DNA of 64,000 nucleotides from Candidatus Kapaibacterium sp. (GTDB lineage Bacteria; Bacteroidota; Ignavibacteria; Kapaibacteriales; UBA4661). The notes beneath the pieces are model-generated. The model saw only the letters and a program-made list of their open reading frames with translations. It made no database searches and was not told where the DNA came from. Shown here piece by piece: positions 26,931 through 34,380 of this stretch; within the stretch, counting starts at the first letter, position 1; every line of letters starts with the position of its first letter. The stretch is taken from contig JALONG010000001.1 in assembly GCA_025455065.1 (NCBI GenBank), forward strand, positions 1 to 64,000. Reading direction: 5' to 3'. A program made the translations under genes and the position numbers.

Positions 26931-29900
26931 ATGACATCCACCTTTATTCACCGCCCCGTTCTTTCGATTGTTATTTCGATTTTAATAACGCTTCTGGGCG
27001 CAATTTCTCTCGGACAACTGCCTATCACGCAGTTTCCCGACATTGCACCACCGGAGGTGAACGTAACGACGCGCTATACAGGTGCAAATGCCGAAACGTG
27101 TGTCAAAGCGGTTGCAACGACTCTGGAACGTGCAATAAACGGCGTTCCGGGCATGGCGTATATGGCTTCAGTCTCCAGCAACGACGGCACGAGTGTCATA
27201 CAAATTATCTTCAAAGCCGGCATCAATCCTGATGTTGCGTCGGTGAATGTGCAAAACCGCGTTTCTGCCGTTTTGGATGAATTGCCGCAAGAGGTCATAA
27301 AATCAGGCGTTATCGTGGAGAAAGTGCAAAACAGTATGCTCATGTATATCAACATCCTGAGCAATGATTCACTGTTGGATGAAAAATTTCTGTTTAACTT
27401 CACCGACATCAATGTTTTGAAAGAATTGAAGCGCATTGAGGGCGTTGGTTTTGCGGAAATTGTCGGCTCAAAGGATTATGCCATGCGGGTTTGGCTGAAG
27501 CCTGACAAAATGCTCATGTACAACATTTCCGCTAACGACGTGATTGAAGCCTTGCAGAAGCAGAACGTGGAAGCCGCTCCGGGAAAAATCGGCGAAAGTT
27601 CCGGCAAAGCCGCACAAACACTGCAATACGTCTTGCGCTACACAGGCAAATTCACCACCGAAGAGGCATACCGCAACATCGTCATTCGCGGCAGTGAAAC
27701 GGGCGATATTCTGCGCTTGGAAGACATTGCCGAGATAGATTTCGACGCACAAACCTACGGCGTAGTCTCAAAAGAAAACGGTCGCCCTTCGGCGGCAATT
27801 ATGCTCAAACAGCGCCCCGGCTCTAATGCGAAGCAGGTTATCAGCAACCTCAAAGAAAAAATGGCGGAATTGAAAGCCTCTTCATTCCCGCCCGGCATGG
27901 ATTACACCGTCAGTTACGACGTTTCTGCGTTTTTGGACGCTTCTATTTACGAGGTGCTGAAAACGCTGGTGGAAGCATTTGTGCTGGTTGCGCTGGTGGT
28001 TTTCATTTTTTTACAAGACGTTCGCTCCACCGTCATTCCGATTATCGCTGTTCCCGTCTCGCTTGTCGGCACGTTCTTTTTTATGCAGATTTTGGGCTTT
28101 TCGCTGAATTTGATAACACTCTTTGCGCTGGTGCTGGCAATCGGCATCGTGGTTGATAACGCGATTGTGGTGATTGAAGCCGTTCATGCGAAAATGGAAC
28201 ATTCCCGCATGGGCGCTCGCAAAGCCACGGAACACGCCATGCGGGAGATTTCGGGTGCAATCATCGCAATTACGCTGGTTATGGCGGCGGTGTTTATTCC
28301 GGTTTCTTTTTTGGATGGTCCCACGGGCATTTTTTACCGCCAATTTTCGCTCACCATGGCGGTTTCTATCGTGCTTTCGGGCGTTACGGCTCTCACGCTT
28401 ACACCTGCCCTGTGCGCGATGTTTTTGCAAAATCCGCATGATGTTCACCATAAAACGCATAACCACATTCCGGGCGAACTTCCCTCTCGAAAAGTACGGT
28501 TTTTTGCGGGCTTCAACCGTTGGTACGCGAATCTTTCCGACCGATACAAAGGGCTTTTGGAACGTATTGCCAATCGCCGCATCGTAACATTTGGGATATT
28601 GCTTGCTTTCAGCATCGGCACTGGACTTCTGGGCAATGTTGTTCCGTCGGGATTCATCCCCGAAGAAGACCAAGGCGCGATTTACGCCAACATCACTGCA
28701 CCGACGGGTGCAACGCTGGAACGCACCGAAAACGTCGTGGATGAAGTACAGCGCGTGGCTTCACGACTGGGCGCGGTGAACTCTGTGTCGAGTTTGTCCG
28801 GGTACAGCCTGCTTTCCGAAGGCACAGGTTCGATTTACGGGATGAATTTGATTAGCCTGAAAAATTGGAAGGAGCGCAAGGAATCGGATAAAGACCTGAT
28901 GAAACGTTTGGACGAAGAAACTAAGCACATCAAAGACGCGGATATTGAATTTTTTACGCCGCCGCCTGTGCCGGGATACGGCAATTCAAGCGGCTTTGAG
29001 CTACGTTTGCTGGATAAAACAGGTTCCGGCGATTTGAGCAAAATGCAGCGTGTTGCCGATGATTTTGTGCAAGAACTGAACAAACGTCCTGAAATCAGCA
29101 ACGCTTTTACGACGTTTAATGCAACATTTCCGCAGCTTTTGCTGAACATAGACGGCGACAAAGCCGCACAAAAAGGCGTTTCGGCGGATAATGCCATGAG
29201 TACGCTTCAAACCTTGATTGGCAGCGAATATGCCACAAACTTCATCCGTTTTGCGCAGATGTACAAAGTGATGGTGCAAGCACTCCCCGAATACCGCGCC
29301 GAACCTGACGACATTCTCAAACTGACGGTCAAAAACGACAAAGGCGAACTGGTGCCGTTTTCGGCGTTTTTGCGCATTGAAAAAGTCTATGGACCGGAGC
29401 AAATCACACGCTACAATATGTACACCTCCGCGATGGTGAACGGTCAGCCTGCAAAAGGCTATTCAAGCGGTCAAGCAATCAAGGCAATAAAGGAAGTGGC
29501 TGCAAGCAAGCTCCCACGTGGCTTTGGGTATGATTGGGCGGGGTCGTCGCGTGACCAAGCGCAGGCAGGAAATCAGGCAATCGTGATTTTTGCCATATCG
29601 CTGCTGTTTGTGTATTTGCTGCTTTCGGCACAATATGAAAGTTTTTTACTACCCTTGCCCGTGATTTTATCGCTTCCGACGGGCATTTTCGGCGCGTTTG
29701 CATTTTTGGCGGCATTGCGCTTGGAAAACAATATCTATGCGCAAATTGCGATGATTATGCTTATTGGTATTTTAGGCAAAAACGCAATTTTGATTATCGA
29801 ATTTGCTGCCGAAAAACACCGCCACGGCAAAAAACCTCTGCAAGCAGCCATAGAAGCGGCTTCTGAGCGTTTACGCCCAATTTTGATGACCTCGTTTGCG

Positions 29901-30113
29901 TTTATTGCAGGGCTTATTCCCCTAATAATTGCTTCGGGTGCAGGTGAAATCGGCAATCGCACCATAGGCAGCGCTGCGGCGGGCGGTATGGTCTTTGGAA
30001 CGGTCTTTGGCGTGATTGTGGTGCCGGGCTTATACGTCGTATTTGCCAGCATCGAAGAACGGCGCAATACCAAACACCGCAAAGAAGAGCTACCTTTGGG
30101 AGATTTGGTGTAA
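26931..30113 (+). CDS. RND efflux permease, AcrB/HAE1-type (system 2)
   Basis: 1060 residues. It starts 'MTSTFIHRPVLSIVISILIT', with 'QLPITQFPDIAPPEVNVTTR' as in HAE1 pumps. TM4 carries GIVVDNAIVVIEAV. TM10 has GILGKNAILIIEFA with the conserved Lys of the AcrB proton relay. 'VPSGFIPEEDQGAIYANITA' is the usual start of the second periplasmic loop. It differs from system 1 in retaining the TM10 Lys, so the two pumps belong to distinct branches. Its adaptor is upstream; the likely outer-membrane factor at 30787 is separated from it by an inverted HEPN pair. Confidence 0.95.
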   Translation: MTSTFIHRPVLSIVISILITLLGAISLGQLPITQFPDIAPPEVNVTTRYTGANAETCVKAVATTLERAINGVPGMAYMASVSSNDGTSVIQIIFKAGINPDVASVNVQNRVSAVLDELPQEVIKSGVIVEKVQNSMLMYINILSNDSLLDEKFLFNFTDINVLKELKRIEGVGFAEIVGSKDYAMRVWLKPDKMLMYNISANDVIEALQKQNVEAAPGKIGESSGKAAQTLQYVLRYTGKFTTEEAYRNIVIRGSETGDILRLEDIAEIDFDAQTYGVVSKENGRPSAAIMLKQRPGSNAKQVISNLKEKMAELKASSFPPGMDYTVSYDVSAFLDASIYEVLKTLVEAFVLVALVVFIFLQDVRSTVIPIIAVPVSLVGTFFFMQILGFSLNLITLFALVLAIGIVVDNAIVVIEAVHAKMEHSRMGARKATEHAMREISGAIIAITLVMAAVFIPVSFLDGPTGIFYRQFSLTMAVSIVLSGVTALTLTPALCAMFLQNPHDVHHKTHNHIPGELPSRKVRFFAGFNRWYANLSDRYKGLLERIANRRIVTFGILLAFSIGTGLLGNVVPSGFIPEEDQGAIYANITAPTGATLERTENVVDEVQRVASRLGAVNSVSSLSGYSLLSEGTGSIYGMNLISLKNWKERKESDKDLMKRLDEETKHIKDADIEFFTPPPVPGYGNSSGFELRLLDKTGSGDLSKMQRVADDFVQELNKRPEISNAFTTFNATFPQLLLNIDGDKAAQKGVSADNAMSTLQTLIGSEYATNFIRFAQMYKVMVQALPEYRAEPDDILKLTVKNDKGELVPFSAFLRIEKVYGPEQITRYNMYTSAMVNGQPAKGYSSGQAIKAIKEVAASKLPRGFGYDWAGSSRDQAQAGNQAIVIFAISLLFVYLLLSAQYESFLLPLPVILSLPTGIFGAFAFLAALRLENNIYAQIAMIMLIGILGKNAILIIEFAAEKHRHGKKPLQAAIEAASERLRPILMTSFAFIAGLIPLIIASGAGEIGNRTIGSAAAGGMVFGTVFGVIVVPGLYVVFASIEERRNTKHRKEELPLGDLV

Positions 30114-30135
30114 TCGTGGCGTTTTGCTGAAGGTT

Positions 30136-30405
30136 TTAGGCAAATTCCGGCGCAAGCGGAATCATAGACAAATAATACCCTGTTTCCTCAAAAATATCTG
30201 CAGTCAAAGCGCCTGAAAAATTCATCATCTCGATCTCTTCTTCTTCGCTTAAATGCGAAATAACGTAGAGAATAATATGCTCTTTATCTTCAGCAAAATA
30301 GCTGACTTCATGCCTTTCGATGTTGGGAAATCGCTCATGAACTTTTTCAAACATGGTATGCAGCAATTCTTCTTGCTTATGGTTAAGAGTTGGTAGGGGT
30401 CTCAT
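30136..30405 (-). CDS. Small partner of the HEPN protein, unknown
   Basis: 89 residues from the ATG that overlaps the HEPN stop (TGATG) with AAGGA 6 bp before; the frame is open to 30426. Acidic, with 'EDKEHIILYVISHLSEEEEI' and a C-terminal 'ADIFEETGYYLSMIPLA'. The strand-rich end resembles small partner proteins encoded beside UPF0332/HEPN genes, possibly reduced nucleotidyltransferase-like proteins, but no GSxxxG-D catalytic motif is present. A toxin-antitoxin partnership is inferred from gene order only. Confidence 0.6.
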   Translation of the reverse strand: MRPLPTLNHKQEELLHTMFEKVHERFPNIERHEVSYFAEDKEHIILYVISHLSEEEEIEMMNFSGALTADIFEETGYYLSMIPLAPEFA

Positions 30406-30770
30406 CAAAGTTCCTTTTCGATACATGAAAGAAAATATTTTGCTTTATGGATTTGCTCTTTTGCTTTTTGCTTTGAAACTCCGGGTTTTTCGTAATCAGC
30501 AATCGCTCGACAGTTGTGCATCGTGGGCAAATACTGTTTCAATTCACTCGAAAGATGCTTTGAACGTCGCAAAACCTCATTGCTAAAGGTTGATTGTACT
30601 TTTTTATGGTCGCTGATAAATTGCAGCCCTTTCACTTCAATAATAGTCGCAGCAGCATGAAACGCCGCATAATACGCACGATTAGCGGCTGCGTTGAATA
30701 ATGATGCCGTAAAGAGCATCTCGGCGGCTTGCAAATTTTCGTTTGCTCGCTCCCAAAATTCGTTTGTCAT
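30405..30770 (-). CDS. HEPN-domain (UPF0332) protein
   Basis: 121 residues, all helical. 'ANENLQAAEMLFTASLFNAA' and 'ANRAYYAAFHAAATIIEV' form the first HEPN helices; the C-terminal part has 'CRAIADYEKPGVSKQKAKEQ', the R-x-x-A-D-Y pattern of UPF0332. The strict R-x4-6-H RNase motif is not visible, so nuclease activity is uncertain. HEPN proteins are commonly toxins paired with a small nucleotidyltransferase-like antitoxin. It is coupled to a small downstream gene and lies in reverse orientation between an RND permease and its outer-membrane factor. Confidence 0.85.
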   Translation of the reverse strand: MTNEFWERANENLQAAEMLFTASLFNAAANRAYYAAFHAAATIIEVKGLQFISDHKKVQSTFSNEVLRRSKHLSSELKQYLPTMHNCRAIADYEKPGVSKQKAKEQIHKAKYFLSCIEKEL

Positions 30771-30786
30771 ACTTTCACCTGTTATT

Positions 30787-32232
30787 ATGAAATATCTTCA
30801 CCAATCTACGAAAATTTTCTCGGCTTTCATTATTTCCTGTACGGTGCTTTTTTCGTGCAAAAGCCTCGACACGACAGTCTCCGTGCCGTCTCGTGCGATT
30901 CCGCTTACCTTTTCGGAACGCCTCGCAAGCGACACGGTGAACATTGCAACAGTGCCTTGGCGCGAGTATTTTCGGGATTCCCTGCTTGTGCGGCTCATTG
31001 ACACTGCTTTAGCGAATAATTTCGACCTGCAAACCGTCCTTGAGCGCATCCAAATAGCAAACGCAAATGCTCAATTTACCAGAGGTGAACTTTTACCCAA
31101 AGTGATAGGCAGTATTGGCGGCGGCGTGAGAAAATACGGGCTTTATACGATGGACGGCGCGGGAAATATCTCTACCGAAATTCTTCCGGGAAAAATTGTT
31201 CCGGTGGATTTGCCGGATTTGAGCATCGGCGTACAAACCGCTTGGGAAGTGGATATTTGGGGGAAATTGCGCAGTAAAAACGAAGCTGCTGCCGCTCAGT
31301 ACCTCGCAAGCATAGAAGGAACGCGCTTTGTCGCTACGTCGCTGATTGCGGAGGTTGCGGAAACATATTTCGACTTGGTTGCGTTGGATAACGAACTGGA
31401 CATCGTGCGGCGCACCATTCAAAAACACCGCGAGGCACTTAACACGATTGAACTGCAAAAAGAAGCCGGACGCGCAAACGAACTCGCTGTGCAGCAATTT
31501 GAGGCGCAAGTTTTGAGTTTGCAAGTGCAAGAGCGCGAAACACTGCACCACATCACGCTTCTGGAAAATAGGCTGAATATGCTTTTAGGGCGTTTTCCGC
31601 AAACTATTTTGCGGCAACGGTCGGCTCTTGCTGTGCCTGTGCCGGAGCAGATTTCATCGGGACTTCCGGCACAATTACTAGCAAACCGCCCCGACATCCG
31701 CGAAGCCGAACTGCACGTCCGCGCAAGCAAATTCGATGTGGAAGCCGCCAAAGCTGCATTTTTTCCGTCGCTCACCCTTTCCGCAGGAATCGGTTTTCAG
31801 GCGTTTGACCCGCAACTGCTCTTTCTTTCACCGGCTTCGATTGCCTACAACGCGCTTGGGGGCTTGGTTGCGCCGCTTGTGAATTGGCAGGGATTGGAAG
31901 CACAATTTTCTGCGGCAAAATCGCAGCAAAAACAAGCGCTCTACCGCTACCAACAAAGCATTGTGCATGGTTTCACGGAAGTTGTGAACGAACTTTCGGC
32001 TTTGGAGAATTTGCGCCAAATCAATGCACTCAAAACACAAGAAAATGCGGTTTTGAAAGAATCGGAGGACATCGCAGCAGAACTCTATAAGTCTGCTAAA
32101 GCGACGTATTTGGAAGTGCTGTTGGCACAGGAAAACGCTTTGCACGCTCAATTACAGTTGGTCAATATCCGCAAACGGCAACAAATCGCACTGGTGCATC
32201 TTTACAAAGCGTTAGGTGGGGGGTGGCGGTAA
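30787..32232 (+). CDS. NodT-type outer-membrane factor lipoprotein (system 2)
   Basis: 481 residues from ATG 30787; the frame is open to 30694 inside the opposite HEPN gene. The lipobox is 'CTVLFSCKS' (Cys about 24). OEP-domain features include 'WREYFRDSLLVRLIDTALAN', 'GVQTAWEVDIWGKLRSKNEA' and 'LLANRPDIREAELHVRASKF', typical of NodT/OprM-type factors. It would complete the system 2 pump. Only 16 bp separate its start from the divergent HEPN start, so its promoter must lie within the HEPN gene or it depends on read-through from the permease. Confidence 0.93.
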   Translation: MKYLHQSTKIFSAFIISCTVLFSCKSLDTTVSVPSRAIPLTFSERLASDTVNIATVPWREYFRDSLLVRLIDTALANNFDLQTVLERIQIANANAQFTRGELLPKVIGSIGGGVRKYGLYTMDGAGNISTEILPGKIVPVDLPDLSIGVQTAWEVDIWGKLRSKNEAAAAQYLASIEGTRFVATSLIAEVAETYFDLVALDNELDIVRRTIQKHREALNTIELQKEAGRANELAVQQFEAQVLSLQVQERETLHHITLLENRLNMLLGRFPQTILRQRSALAVPVPEQISSGLPAQLLANRPDIREAELHVRASKFDVEAAKAAFFPSLTLSAGIGFQAFDPQLLFLSPASIAYNALGGLVAPLVNWQGLEAQFSAAKSQQKQALYRYQQSIVHGFTEVVNELSALENLRQINALKTQENAVLKESEDIAAELYKSAKATYLEVLLAQENALHAQLQLVNIRKRQQIALVHLYKALGGGWR

Positions 32233-32242
32233 ATCATGGCAG

Positions 32243-32458
32243 CTATTGCCGTGATAGCCAGTTTTTCAATACTTTTTGCAATAACGGCAGCATTACCCAC
32301 ACCATAATCGGCACGACAATAAGCGTCAAACACAAGGTTTTAAGCGGCAAAGGAAACTCAGCCACGAAGGGTTGCAAAAGAAAAAACACCGTTGTAATCG
32401 TAGGATAAATTCCCAGCCAAATCACGATTGCTGTTTTCCAACGTGGTGGTTGCTTCAT
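32243..32458 (-). CDS. Small two-helix membrane protein
   Basis: 71 residues with two membrane helices (about 9-28 and 38-60). 'PPRWKTAIVIWLGIYPTIT' and 'PLPLKTLCLTLIVVPIMVW' resemble the C-terminal membrane part of antibiotic-biosynthesis-monooxygenase-type proteins that carry two such helices. Here the soluble domain is absent, so it may be a stand-alone relative. Convergent with the outer-membrane factor, 10 bp away. Function unknown. Confidence 0.6.
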   Translation of the reverse strand: MKQPPRWKTAIVIWLGIYPTITTVFFLLQPFVAEFPLPLKTLCLTLIVVPIMVWVMLPLLQKVLKNWLSRQ

Positions 32459-32497
32459 ATGTTCAAGCCATTTTTAGCGTAAATGATGGAGAAAAGG

Positions 32498-32637
32498 TAT
32501 CCACGAATCGCACGAATCATCACGAATAAAAAGCATGGGCAATACATTCTTTGCAGAATATTCTTTGCAGAATATTTTTTGCAGAACAATACTCGCATCA
32601 ATCAAGGATTCGTGCCGATTCGTGAGATTCGTGGATA
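32498..32637. repeat. Composite intergenic repeat: inverted CACGAAT clusters around a 14-bp tandem
   Basis: Left end: three CACGAAT motifs spaced about 10 bp (32498-32527, entering as TATCCACGAAT). Right end: the inverse, three ATTCGTG motifs ending ATTCGTGGATA (32608-32637). Between them lie three 14-bp units ATTCTTTGCAGAAT (32546-32587; the third diverged). The whole forms a large stem-loop-capable element between two leftward genes. It looks like a small non-coding repetitive element. Confidence 0.75.
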
Positions 32638-32671
32638 ATGTTTCTTTAGACCAAAGGTTATGGTAACGTGG

Positions 32672-33577
32672 TTACTGATTTTTCACGAAACGCTGCGACA
32701 CGGTGCGTTTGCTATTCGAGAAAATCACTGTGTATGAGCCTCGTGCCCAATCTTCGATGTTGAGTTGGCGATTGTCGGTCAGCGATTCATCATCTACAAG
32801 AACCTGCCCAAGTTGATTGATAATGCGCACTTTATACTGCTCCGGTGTGCGCAAAGAAAGCATTTCCGTAGCAGGGTTTGGCGCAACCGTGATTTCCGTT
32901 ACGGGTGCTTGCTGCGCTGTTTCCTGCTTCACGGCAACAATACCCGTTGCAAGTTGATTCCACGTTGCACGGCGCACAAAACCGACAAATTCGGGACGAG
33001 CATTTGTGCGATTGCGATAGACAACAGCATCACTCCAATCAATGGCAGGAGCACCAATACGATTATAGAGTGTATCACCAAAGGTAATGCCGTGTGTTAC
33101 CAGCACGGTATTCGTGCCTTGAGGAGGAATCGGTGAAGCTAAAGAATCTATTGTGCGCGTTCTAAGAGCATCGGTATAAAGCGTCATTGTTAATCCGGGA
33201 GATAGAAGAATCGGCAAGCCTGTGTTCATCAACACTGCCGTTTCATAGCACCGACAAAATTCGCTCGAAGCAATGCGACTGACACGGATATTGAGACGCT
33301 TCAATGTCCGTCCGATATTCATTGCTTCGTTACGCCCTTGAAAACTGAGTTGGCGGGAATAATTGGCATCGCAACGCATCCACCAAAGCGAATCTTGGGG
33401 AACGCTCGTATCGTTGCCTGTACCTGTGGGCGGCAATCCTCCGGGAGCAGAAGAATGGCGGAAAATGAGGGTGTAACCGCCTTGTTGCAAAAATCGGAGG
33501 TCTTGTAATTCTTGCGAAAATGCTTGAGCGGCAATAACAACAATCAAGCAGAGGGAAAGCGAGACCAAACGGCTCAT
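32672..33577 (-). CDS. T9SS-exported histidine-phosphatase-like protein
   Basis: 301 residues from ATG 33577; an upstream ATG at 33598 abuts the T-run of a terminator and is less likely. Signal peptide to about residue 24. Histidine phosphatase signatures follow: 'GYTLIFRHSSAPGG' (RH catalytic motif), 'RIASSEFCRCYETAVLM' (second Arg) and 'NTVLVTHG' (second His). From about residue 225 comes a T9SS type-A sorting domain: 'ITVAPNPATEMLSLRTP' and a closing 'GSYTVIFSNSKRTVSQRFV'. The protein would be exported to the cell surface and act on phosphoesters there; the substrate is unknown. Confidence 0.85.
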   Translation of the reverse strand: MSRLVSLSLCLIVVIAAQAFSQELQDLRFLQQGGYTLIFRHSSAPGGLPPTGTGNDTSVPQDSLWWMRCDANYSRQLSFQGRNEAMNIGRTLKRLNIRVSRIASSEFCRCYETAVLMNTGLPILLSPGLTMTLYTDALRTRTIDSLASPIPPQGTNTVLVTHGITFGDTLYNRIGAPAIDWSDAVVYRNRTNARPEFVGFVRRATWNQLATGIVAVKQETAQQAPVTEITVAPNPATEMLSLRTPEQYKVRIINQLGQVLVDDESLTDNRQLNIEDWARGSYTVIFSNSKRTVSQRFVKNQ

Positions 33578-33598
33578 AATCGTGTAAAAAAAGTGCAT

Positions 33599-33622
33599 AA
33601 AAAAATGCAGTAGTGTACTGCA
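33599..33622 (-). terminator. Terminator of the kdpDE transcript
   Basis: On the minus strand, TGCAGTA-CAC-TACTGCA (7-bp perfect stem) is followed directly by seven T. It lies 63 bp after the kdpE stop and just before the phosphatase gene, separating the two transcripts. Confidence 0.7.
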
Positions 33623-33684
33623 ACGGAGTAAATGAAGCCGCTAACTTACTGCTTTTTCTGCCATTGTACAAAGACAAAATGCCC

Positions 33685-34380
33685 TTATTCTACTTTGCCT
33701 GAAAGCCGATACCCAATCCCTGATTCCGTCAGTATGAGTGCGGGTTCGGCAGGATTTTCCTCAATTTTTCGCCGCAAAGCCGCAACGTGAACGTGGACAT
33801 AATGCGTGGCATCGGCATACTGATTTCCCCAGACCTCGCGTAGAATCTGGGCGTAGGTCAGCACGCGCCCTTCGTGTTTTGCCAGAAAACTGAGAATGTT
33901 GTACTCCGTTGTTGTGAGTTTAACAAGAGTACCACTGCGCTTGACGGTACGCGCCGCAAAGTCAATTTCGAGAAAATGATGCTCGTCGCCCACACGAAAT
34001 ATTGGAGATTCCACCCCTTTTGTCGCAGCATGACGCAAGGCGACTCGCACTCTGGCAAGCAATTCCTGCGGTGAAAAGGGCTTGGTAACATAATCATCTG
34101 CGCCTGCATCCAGCATCATCACTTTGTCTGCCTCGCTCCCACGCACCGACAGGACAATGACCGAAATACTGCTCCATGAGCGCACAGACCGCAGCACTTC
34201 TACCCCCGGCACGTCCGGCAACCCCATATCCAGCACAATCGCGTCGGGACGTTGCATGGCGGCTTGTGTGATGCCATCCTTCCCTGTTTCGGCTTCAAGA
34301 ACCGCGTAATCACTTGCTTCCAGCGTAATGCGCAGCAAACGCCGCATCTGCTCTTCGTCGTCAATAATAAGAATGGTCAT
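33685..34380 (-). CDS. kdpE: KdpE response regulator
   Basis: 231 residues. Receiver domain with D7-D8, phospho-acceptor D51 in 'DAIVLDMGLPDVPGVEVL' and 'DAGADDYVTKPFSPQELLAR'. An OmpR-type winged helix follows ('LTTTEYNILSFLAKHEGRVL', 'DATHYVHVHVAALRRKIEEN'). The close match to KdpE and the 4-bp ATGA overlap with kdpD make the call firm. It activates the kdp potassium-uptake operon when phosphorylated by KdpD. Confidence 0.95.
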   Translation of the reverse strand: MTILIIDDEEQMRRLLRITLEASDYAVLEAETGKDGITQAAMQRPDAIVLDMGLPDVPGVEVLRSVRSWSSISVIVLSVRGSEADKVMMLDAGADDYVTKPFSPQELLARVRVALRHAATKGVESPIFRVGDEHHFLEIDFAARTVKRSGTLVKLTTTEYNILSFLAKHEGRVLTYAQILREVWGNQYADATHYVHVHVAALRRKIEENPAEPALILTESGIGYRLSGKVE

